Assembly: GCA_905221605.1 (NCBI GenBank) | Contig: CAJNDS010000616.1 | Span: 65,001 to 103,128, forward strand | Source of the DNA: Symbiodinium natans | Lineage: Eukaryota > Sar > Dinophyceae > Suessiales > Symbiodiniaceae | Length of the DNA: 38,128 bases | Reading direction: 5' to 3' | Shown: positions 24,609 to 33,100 of the stretch, piece after piece | Numbering within the stretch: the first letter of the stretch is position 1 | Layout of the letters: the number at the start of each line of letters is the position of its first letter | Notes under the pieces: generated by a model | Told to the model about the DNA's origin: nothing | Database searches by the model: none | The model's input: the letters and a program-made list of their open reading frames with translations, nothing else | Position numbers and translations under genes: made by a program

Positions 24609-24920
24609 TCAGAAATCGTACCCAGGTGAAACGCTTGCTCTTTCACCCAGACGAGCCGGAAGATAGGCGGTAAAGCAAACGAAGCGGTGGTAGCCGCAGG
24701 AGACACGCGCGTGGCGATGGATCATGGCATAGCAGCCCAGCTGGAAAGGTTTTTGCAACTTCTGTGGCAGCACCTTGGTGTACAGAGTCAGTTGATAGTC
24801 GTGCCGAACGACCAGATTATTCACGATCAGGACTAGCACGCTGCCAAGCCAGTCCCAACGCCACTCAGAGCTGCGTACTGCAACACTGATGAGGCTCACC
24901 AAGCGAGTGCCCTCAGACAA
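24609..24920 (-). CDS. Unrecognised 103-codon open frame
   Basis: Starts at an ATG just left of the (TAC)n tract. It has a hydrophobic stretch (WLGSVLVLIVNNLVV) near residues 24-38 and a Cys/His/aromatic-rich C-terminal half. It contains no known domain, and there is no splice or leader evidence. It is listed because it is the only non-repeat frame of this size between the telomere-like DNA and the microsatellite. It may well be non-coding. Confidence 0.15.
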   Translation of the reverse strand: MSEGTRLVSLISVAVRSSEWRWDWLGSVLVLIVNNLVVRHDYQLTLYTKVLPQKLQKPFQLGCYAMIHRHARVSCGYHRFVCFTAYLPARLGERASVSPGYDF

Positions 24921-24948
24921 GGAATGGGCCCCTGAACGACTGGCAGGA

Positions 24949-25685
<737 letters not shown>

Positions 25686-25839
25686 AGGTTTCCCCCCCCC
25701 CCCCCGGTGCGACGGACAAACACACTTTTTTTGCCTTTGTTTTTTCAAAAACGCGCGTTTCGCTTGGGCTTTTGAGAATGACTATTGAAAATGTGCAAAA
25801 GCATATAAAAGTGTCGTTTTCAAAGCTATTGTTCCAAAA

Positions 25840-26431
25840 CAATCGCGTTTTCGACGACAAAATGCTGTAAATACCAGCATTCACGCTCGATTTGTTTTAG
25901 AAATTGGGTTTCATTTGCGCAAACACTGACTTTCAGCCTCGATTTTGCCGATCGCATTTTTGTCCTTTTTTGTCTTCTGCACCCAGGAATGCCTGTTACA
26001 GTCGCCGAAAATGCTGTAAATTCCAGTATCTTCGTGCTGGATGATGAGGACGGGCGCACCATGCAGAGCAAATTTACTGCGCGACTCATCCTATCTTTTG
26101 CGGGGTGGGGTGGGGTGGGGGGGGTAATTACGTTTGTTGCCCGTGCATGCGAAAGGTCAGAGCATCCTCCATGTCCGCGCCATCATACTGTCCGCGTCAC
26201 CAGTGCGTGCGAACGGCCACAGCATCTGTGTCCGCACCATGACAACGTCTGTTTTACCAGTGCGTGCGAATGGCCAGAGCATCCATGTCCGCACCATTGG
26301 ACCCAGCATATCTGCTGTTACATTCGCCGAAAATGCTGCAAATTCCAGCATTTTCGCTCGATGAAGAGGACAGGCGCACCATACAGCGCAAACTTACTTC
26401 GCGACGCATCCTATCTTTTGCGGGGTGGGGT

Positions 26432-26462
<31 letters not shown>

Positions 26463-26516
26463 GGGGGTAATTGCGTTTCAGGTAGGCGAACTTTGTGTGT
26501 TACCCGTGCATGCGAA
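25840..26516. repeat. Stem-loop repeat family and approximately 58-bp tandem units
   Basis: A motif of the form CGAAAATGCTG, 7-base spacer, CAGCATTTTCG occurs three times: about 25855-25890 and 26005-26035 (imperfect), and 26328-26356 (perfect 11-bp arms). The second and third copies lie in a longer direct repeat (about 25994-26152 and 26314-26516) that shares GCATCCTATCTTTTGCGGGG (CTCATCC... in the earlier copy). Between them are diverged tandem units of about 58-60 bp around CGTGCGAACGGCC and TGTCCGCACCAT. Confidence 0.8.
26432..26461 (+). repeat. Poly-G run (30 G)
   Basis: Uninterrupted G run directly after GGGGTGGGGT. It is a likely G-quadruplex former and a likely sequencing or length-error site. 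Confidence 0.95.
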
Positions 26517-26644
26517 CAGGGTATAGGGTATAGAGTGTAGGGTGGAAGGGTTCCAGGTGCCTGCTGGGCTTGGAGTTTAGGTCTGAGTGAGACCTTCTTC
26601 TCAAACGAAGTGCTGCTGCAACGAACAGCATGACATGTTCTTCG

Positions 26645-26681
26645 ACGACTACGACTACTACTACTACTACTACTACTACTG

Positions 26682-26737
<56 letters not shown>

Positions 26738-26798
26738 TCTCCTACTACTACTTCTTCTCCTACTACTACTACTACTTCTCCTACTACTACTTCTTCTC

Positions 26799-26833
<35 letters not shown>

Positions 26834-26891
26834 TCTCCTACTACTACTTCTTCTCCTACTACTACTACTTCTCCTACTACTACTTCTTCTC

Positions 26892-26927
<36 letters not shown>

Positions 26928-26936
26928 TTACTACTA
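26645..26936. repeat. (TAC)n with TTC/TCC interruptions, left half of a split microsatellite
   Basis: TAC units mixed with a higher-order TACTTCTTCTCC pattern. The repeat ends where the retrotransposon begins and resumes at 37342 on the other side. Confidence 0.97.
26932..26936. repeat. Candidate target-site duplication TACTA (left)
   Basis: The five bases before the left LTR match the five after the right LTR. Because the target is a TAC repeat, a match has a high chance probability. Confidence 0.6.
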
Positions 26937-27089
26937 CAGTTAAGTACAACAAAGGTACTTAAGACAAGGAAAGACGCACAACGGGCACGCCTATTTTCCT
27001 TGAGCCAAAATACAATCAGTCATCCGAATCTGCTCTCCTAACCCTACTTGGTATGTACAGCTAAACGGTGGTTTGGGGCCAGTTTAGTT
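26937..27089 (-). repeat. 3' LTR (153 bp)
   Basis: Identical base for base to 37189-37341. On the element's strand it begins AACTAAACTG and ends ACTTAACTG, not the usual TG...CA. It lies only 37 bp beyond the stop codon of the polyprotein. Confidence 0.93.
26999..27011 (-). promoter_or_regulatory. Spliced-leader-like 13-mer in the 3' LTR
   Basis: The minus strand reads ATTTTGGCTCAAG, identical to the last 13 bases of the dinoflagellate trans-spliced leader. The leader's upstream bases are not conserved here. Confidence 0.6.
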
Positions 27090-27091
27090 AA

Positions 27092-27102
27092 CTCCCCCCT
27101 TT
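27092..27102 (-). promoter_or_regulatory. Polypurine tract
   Basis: AAAGGGGGGAG on the element's strand, two bases before the 3' LTR. This is the expected place and composition for the plus-strand DNA primer in reverse transcription. Confidence 0.85.
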
Positions 27103-27126
27103 AGGAGACAGAACGGTGAGACTGGA

Positions 27127-29634
27127 CTAGCAGATTGAGGGCAGGTTGAAACCTGCGCTCAGTAGTGTTGCGCGGTCTGAAGGACTCAAGCGCTCGGCAT
27201 TTCTGATCAGGAATGCTATGGCAACGATTCGTTCTGAAGCCTCACATCCTGTCAGGACTGTGCAGTGGCGTGCTCTGGGATTGAAGAGTGCAGGGTTACA
27301 CAACATGTGACCCCATAGGCTGTCGTCGTTTGGACATTGGACAGTCCCTTCCTCATCTTCTACCCACAATATGGGTCCACTTGTTGGATTTAACGCTACA
27401 AGGAGGTTCTTTGAGCCTTCTGCATTGTTGGAGTCTCGGTGGAGCCCCGCGACTACACCTTGCTGCACGATTATGCTTGAGAACTTGTGTGATGGCATAT
27501 AACGTCGAAAGAATCGACATATCAACGCCGTTGCATATTGAAATTTGTGTGTGTTTGTCTGCAGGCCAAACACTCCTCCTAAGACAAATGCGCCCGCAGA
27601 AAATACATGCGAGTCGTGCCCCGGTGCCCCCCTCTTATCAGGACCATGAGGTAACAGCGTCAGTAGCTGCACCAGATGCTGACAAGTCGGGACCTTTGGG
27701 CAACTGCCTGCGAAGACTTCTGCGGCAAGATTTGCCTCTGCAAGTGCGGCGACGGCAGTTTCCAGGTGGGGTCCATCGCTGGATGCTGTCAAGCCAAACT
27801 GTGCGAGAGTATGTGGCCATTCTGCAGGTGGAATGACTTTTGTTAGGCCATTAGCTATCTGAGATTCGCTCTTGCAGTACACGGCAGTGACTTGTGGCGA
27901 CTCTAGCTGTTCAGACATTGATGCAATGTTGACCCTGTGGACTCGATTGCAGTGTCTCAGCTTCGCCGAATAGCCTGTAGCCAGGACTTTGAGCAAGGTC
28001 TCGTTGTCTTGATGGAATACGACGTCGATAGCACGACCGAGGAGATGCTCCATCATGACCTGAATGTTCAAGGCCTCACCAAACATGGCGGAAGCCATTG
28101 CTATGGCCTCAGCCTCGGGAGTGCTTCTTGCAACACTCGTCTGTTTCTTAGATGCCCACCACAGCGGAAAGCGGAAATCTGTTGACCCTATAGTCATGTA
28201 GATCCCGCTCGTCGATTTTGCACTATGCGGACAAGAGGCGAAATCACTGTCAGTGAAGATGTGGATCTGGGGAGCTTCGTGATGGTTCACAGTAGCAGCT
28301 AAACATAAGCCTGTTGTACCGTGAAGATACGAAATCAGGCGAAGTAACTGCTTGTCTTCCCATTTAGTCCACGCGGCCACTCGTGACGCTAACCGACCGA
28401 TTATGAAACACAGATCAGGGCGAGCCAACCGACCCAGCCAAAGTGCTTTCATAAGTACCTTTGCAGCTACATGGCTCAGTGTGCCGGGTTGCTGCAGGTC
28501 CTCATCTGACATTAACGCCTCGGACAAACTTGGGGTTGTGACGTTACGGAGCTTTGCCTTTGGGACATCAGCAAGCTCGCAGTACGCCTCGACGACCTGC
28601 TCTGCGAAAGCAGACATATCAAGCACAAGAGTTGTGAAGTCACTGCCTCGTTGGATTCGGTGACCTCTGCCAAGGATCCGTGCATTCGAGGCTTCGATGT
28701 AACATTCGTCTTCCAGCTTGATATGCGCTCTCAGCCTTTTCCAAAACTGTGCATGAAGATGCTTTGCTCCCGACAACGTTAGGTCATCTACATACACGTT
28801 AAGTAGCAGGGTATGGGAACCCATTTGAAAGATGAAGTTTGAAGGAAACAAATCCATCTCAATGCCACCAAAGGAAGTGAGAACAGAGGCTAGGTGTTTC
28901 TGCCATAGTTTGCCAGCAAGCGGATGGCCATATAAGCTTCGCTTCAACCTTACCACCAACTTCGACCCTGATGGGTACGCTTTGTGCCATGTGTCCAACC
29001 ACAGCTCCTCGGGGAGGATAACCCATGTGTCGGGCTCTCCTGCCTCAGCGAGGTCAGCTTGAAGAAATGCCTGAATGGCATCTGCAAGGCTCACTGCGTT
29101 TCCATCTTGGCAGCCGAAAAACAATGCGATGTTAAGGGCAACCAAGGAAGTTGGTGTGGTAGCCACGTCTTCAAAAAGAACATGGTTTCCGAACTGGTCA
29201 AAAATGCAGTCCCCCCTGTACACGATTCTCCCTTTGAACTTGTGTTCATGCTCAGGGAGTTCGAAATGTTTTATCCCACATAATGTGAGAAGCTCTGCAA
29301 TTTTGAGTTTACGGTTTTGCCGTTTTGCATCGGCACGCAAGGAAGACAAAAGACAGACTGTCAAATCATCCCACGTTCCGTTAGAACGTAACCCTTCTGC
29401 CTCCTTCTTCACGGCTGCAACTCCGCGCGGGTCTGCTTTCCATTCCCGCTTTGTTAAGTTCTTCGTGACCATGGAGGGGATGTGGCGATGGTAGCGTTGC
29501 GGATACCACGCTTCGACGATGTTGTGAGCGAGCTCTCGTGGATATGCTTCAGTCTGCTTTGTTTGTGAGCCTTCGGCGGCCTCGTGCTGGTGGCTACCGT
29601 CACATTGCAGTTGTCCAAGAAATTGAACAAGTCG
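27127..29634 (-). CDS. Pol C-terminal part: methyltransferase-like tail, reverse transcriptase, RNase H, oxygenase-like domain
   Basis: Continues in the same frame after the TAG at 29635-29637; its first ATG is at 29472. The first about 50 codons (LVQFLGQLQCDGSHQHEAAE and on) appear to finish the methyltransferase-like region. Copia reverse transcriptase follows, with KRSLYGHPLAGKLW and the catalytic YVDD at about residues 226-229 counted from that ATG. RNase H shows FTDSD (about 404-408), the STPEAEA Glu and HQDNE, so its acidic residues are present. After a linker rich in Ala and Leu, the last about 150 residues hold LHRDSNN (H-x-D, about 677-683), LWVE, ARHC (His about 735) and a following Arg in SERIVAIAFL. 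This is the residue pattern of a double-stranded beta-helix 2-oxoglutarate/Fe(II) oxygenase. The RT and RNase H calls are firm; the oxygenase call is by pattern only. Expression would need readthrough of the TAG or internal initiation. Confidence 0.9.
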   Translation of the reverse strand, partial: RLVQFLGQLQCDGSHQHEAAEGSQTKQTEAYPRELAHNIVEAWYPQRYHRHIPSMVTKNLTKREWKADPRGVAAVKKEAEGLRSNGTWDDLTVCLLSSLRADAKRQNRKLKIAELLTLCGIKHFELPEHEHKFKGRIVYRGDCIFDQFGNHVLFEDVATTPTSLVALNIALFFGCQDGNAVSLADAIQAFLQADLAEAGEPDTWVILPEELWLDTWHKAYPSGSKLVVRLKRSLYGHPLAGKLWQKHLASVLTSFGGIEMDLFPSNFIFQMGSHTLLLNVYVDDLTLSGAKHLHAQFWKRLRAHIKLEDECYIEASNARILGRGHRIQRGSDFTTLVLDMSAFAEQVVEAYCELADVPKAKLRNVTTPSLSEALMSDEDLQQPGTLSHVAAKVLMKALWLGRLARPDLCFIIGRLASRVAAWTKWEDKQLLRLISYLHGTTGLCLAATVNHHEAPQIHIFTDSDFASCPHSAKSTSGIYMTIGSTDFRFPLWWASKKQTSVARSTPEAEAIAMASAMFGEALNIQVMMEHLLGRAIDVVFHQDNETLLKVLATGYSAKLRHCNRVHRVNIASMSEQLESPQVTAVYCKSESQIANGLTKVIPPAEWPHTLAQFGLTASSDGPHLETAVAALAEANLAAEVFAGSCPKVPTCQHLVQLLTLLPHGPDKRGAPGHDSHVFSAGAFVLGGVFGLQTNTHKFQYATALICRFFRRYMPSHKFSSIIVQQGVVAGLHRDSNNAEGSKNLLVALNPTSGPILWVEDEEGTVQCPNDDSLWGHMLCNPALFNPRARHCTVLTGCEASERIVAIAFLIRNAERLSPSDRATLLSAGFNLPSIC
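27190..27620 (-). other. 2-oxoglutarate/Fe(II) oxygenase-like C-terminal domain of Pol
   Basis: Follows RNase H, where copia Pol proteins normally end. Visible pattern: H-R-D followed by N-x(6)-N, then PILWVEDEEG, ARHCTVL, and R-I-V-A-I-A-F. In the oxygenase fold, His/Asp and the distal His bind iron, and a following Arg holds 2-oxoglutarate. AlkB, TET/JBP and prolyl hydroxylases share this scaffold; which branch applies cannot be told from the sequence alone. Confidence 0.55.
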
Positions 29635-30150
29635 CTAAAGATCATTAGTGGCTACGCTCCAGGGCTTGCGGATTGGATGCTCTCGGCCCTTCACTCCAGC
29701 CATGCAGCCATCAAAAGACACTTTGTGTAGACCATGTTCATCCTGAAATTCTTTCCATTCAGGGAGATCCCACCAGCCGGACCCTTTGGGCCACTCGACT
29801 GCGATCCTTCCATGATTTGCGATGGCAGTTGCGAGTACCTTGCGGGCATACAAGAACATAAGCTTGCTCTTCTCTTGGCGATTCCGAAGACCCTTTTCGT
29901 ACTTCGCCCCATGCCTATGGACGTTCATGTTCTGCCACGGACTGAACTCGGTGCACGGCAATGAGAGCCTCACATCACAACCTGGCGATGCTTCGACCTG
30001 ACCTTGAACTTGTTTGACATGTTCTTCGTTGGACAAATCAATCATGCTTCGGCATAAGCGGATACTGTTGATGCCAATTTCGGATGCAGCTTGCGAAAGC
30101 TCTGAACTGTCGCCACACGCATATTCGAACAACACATCCTTGCCTATGAG
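29482..30150 (-). other. Cytosine-methyltransferase-like domain between integrase and reverse transcriptase
   Basis: The region starts with VLFEYACGDSSELSQAASEI, like the SAM-binding motif I of DNA cytosine methyltransferases. It then has an acidic residue after a strand (MIDLS), SLPCTEFSPWQ (resembling the catalytic Pro-Cys motif IV) and VEWPKGSGWW (in the place of the ENV-type motif VI). It continues with FDGCMAGVKG and, after the stop, a Cys/His patch (CDGSHQH). Motif order fits a methylase fold, but the target-recognition part is small and the motifs are divergent. It could be a derived, non-catalytic relative. Confidence 0.5.
29635..29637 (-). other. In-frame TAG interrupting the gag-pol frame
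   Basis: The frame before (ending SVATNDL) and after (RLVQFLGQLQ) is the same, with no shift. The local sequence is CTT TAG CGA CTT. It falls inside the methyltransferase-like region rather than at a domain boundary. Confidence 0.95.
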
Positions 30151-33100
30151 CGTTTGCACCTTTCTTTGGCGGACTCTTTCCCTGTTGGCATCGACAAAGA
30201 CTTGCGTCACACCGAGCTCGACCTTCGCAACAAGACCTTCTACAGCGGGCTCACTCGAAGGGTGGAGACCAACGCCTTCGGGGAGCTCAGCTGGAGGAAC
30301 TGGCTCAGGGGGCTTGGACGTCAACGCAATCCTATCAGCCTTTATCAGGGCATCGAATCTTGCTCGGCATTTAGGACTATGCTTCACGGAATCGAAAGTG
30401 CACGCTTTGCATCCTGGTGTGGCACCGAACTTAAGAATGCGTTCAAGCGTAATGTACTCTGCGCGCCTTCGAGGAGGATCAGCAGGGGACAATGAGCTGA
30501 ATGGTATGTCCAGCGCTGTGATAGCCTCAAGTTTGGGATCCTGGAACTCGCGAAGAGCAAGATCCGCCGCGGCCTTTAGCGGGAAGGTCTCAGTCTCTGG
30601 GACATGCACTTCCGCATATGGCACGGGGATCATGTCCCTATACCCAATCGACTTGGACTTGACGGCTTCATAGTCTAGCACCCAGATCACGTCACGATAC
30701 ACAAATCCGTGCTCAAACCTCCAACCTGCAAATAGTCCGGGAGCAGTTGTAGCTTCGAACTTATGCCTGCGGCTGGGGTCATGGATCCTGTAATGCACCA
30801 ACTGTCCCAAGGGAAGCCTTGGGCCTTCGAATGGGGAACCAGTTGCAACCTCGAAACGCGACTTGTCTTTGCCCTGCCACGGTACAACTGTCAAAGTCTG
30901 CGCGGCAAACTGCACGGACACATGCCACAGATCTGGAACCACATGGAACCCAGCAGCCAAATGCACCGCGCGAGTCGATTCCTCGAGAGTTCTTATCTCT
31001 CTCTCAAGTTGGGCGTTGTGTGGAAATCTGTTTTCCAGGGTCGCTTCATGCACCCATCCTATTTGTGAGACGGCAGCTATTAACTCCTTTGCATCATCAG
31101 CCTTACACAACACGTTCGGGAGGTGCTTGTATCGGGCGCCTACAAAGGTAAGGAGGTTCTGAGCTGCTCTCTCAGCTGTGCGCGCACAGACAAAAGCTCG
31201 CAGTGCACCACTATATTCATCCCTGATGACATGGACTGCATGCTCACGCTTCGAAGGGATTATATAGTCTGTTGCAATCCTCTCGCCAAACTGTTCAGCA
31301 GGAGGCAAGTCACCTCTGTCTTCGAGAGGCTCTGCACGCTTCTTGGTGACTCTTTGTCGATACATGCGGCTTCGCTGACATATCTCACAGTAGGGATTCT
31401 TAGGGATATGCGTCAACTTGTGTGCCATTGAAGAGGCCTCCTTGATGAGTTGCTTCTGACGTTCTGATGTTACGTCCTCTCCTGAGTCCGACCCAGAACC
31501 TGGCGGAATGGCAGGTGGAGGAAGTGGAGGTGGCGGGACCTCGGGTTCTACTGGAGCAGGAGGTTCCGGAGCCTTCGCTGCTTCAGCAGGTTTAGGAGCT
31601 TTTGCACCTTTGACCTTGTCCTTTGGACTTGGTTTAGCCTTTGGCTTTCTTGCTGAAGAGGACTTTGCCCTAGACTTCAGCTCGTCATCAGAGTCAGGTG
31701 GAGGATCTCTAGACCCGGAGGCGGTCTTTGACGGCACCCCTGGATCCTGCAACAACTCAAGCAAGGTAGACTCCTCCGTGATATGCGGCGAGGGTCGATA
31801 CGTGGTGTGCCGTGAAGGCTCTATGGTAGTGCGTGCAAGAGGCTTTGCCTTTCTAGCATCGCTCATGAAGCCAGGCATCGCAACAGTGGAAGGCGAGACG
31901 AATCTGACCTGTTCCCTGAAGATTGGAACATTTCCCTCAACTCTATCGGCACATATGGCGGATTCTTCAATGACCTGAACGTGTTCGACACTCGACAGGA
32001 ACATCGGAAGCTTTCCTGGCAACCATACAAACGGCATAGACTTTGTCTCTACCAACTCACCAAGTGATTTTACACTAGGGCAGTTGTCCAGGAGATATGC
32101 AGAATTGTTTCCTAGAATGGAACCCTCGAAGCCAAGCATGAGCCCTGAATCAACGACACCATTCCCTGTGGAAAAGGATACTGTGGGTGCCTGTTCGGCC
32201 ATGTGTGCGTATGCGTCTTCAGGAATGCCTTGTTCATTGAGGGCTTCACGACTCTCTAGGGATCTACCTGCACCACTATCAGCGATCCACTCGTGGTAGA
32301 ACCATCCCTGTTGCGGGTGCTGATGCTGAGATGCTACAAGCAACGGAGTGACAGTGGCGGGACAGGCAGGAGCGCAGATGTTGCTGAACACAGTAAACCA
32401 CCCCGAAACGAACTGGAAGAACCTACTCAATCCTGAACGCTTCCAAAAGGTTGTCTTGCTCGGTGTGGAGGAACCATCGACCGAGGCACCCCGCGCCGTA
32501 GTGGGAAGCAGCAGGGCGACAGCTGCGGCAGAGCTCTTTGCCGTAGCGCTAGCTCCAGTAGTCTTTGACCCTGGGGCCTTGTTACCGGGAGAGGTCTCAT
32601 GCGAAAACGGACAATTCTCACCCCGGTTACACGTTCCCTTTGGGAAGAACAGGCATGGTACGGTAGCTTTGGGGGCATTTCCTTTGCTTGGGGCTTTGCC
32701 TTCAGCTTTGGAGCCCTGGCCTTTACCGCCTGATTTCGCCTTTGGCTTGTTTGGTGTTTTCTGTGAATCTGCACCCTTACCACTCCCTTTACCCCCCTTT
32801 CCCTTGCCATCCTTGTCTTTCCCATCCTTCCCAGAACCTTTGGTCTTGGCCGGAGGGGCTGGATTGGCAGGAGTGGGCTTGTCCGGCTTATCGCGGGAAC
32901 GCTCCTCTTTCTTTGGGGCGGGAGCAGCTTTGGCTTTGGGCTTGATGAGAGTGTCACGAATTGACTCTTCGTTTGCTTCTTCTCTCAGCTCATCTAGCAA
33001 TTCGACAAGCTGCGACCACAACCACGCAAAGGTTCGCTTGTTGCTACCTGGATTGGAGTCTTTGATCTTGTCGACTGCTCTGGAAAGAAGCCTGCAGTGC

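Noticed and set aside
30014-30673. 219-codon plus-strand frame
   Set aside because: Antisense of the integrase tail and the methyltransferase-like region.
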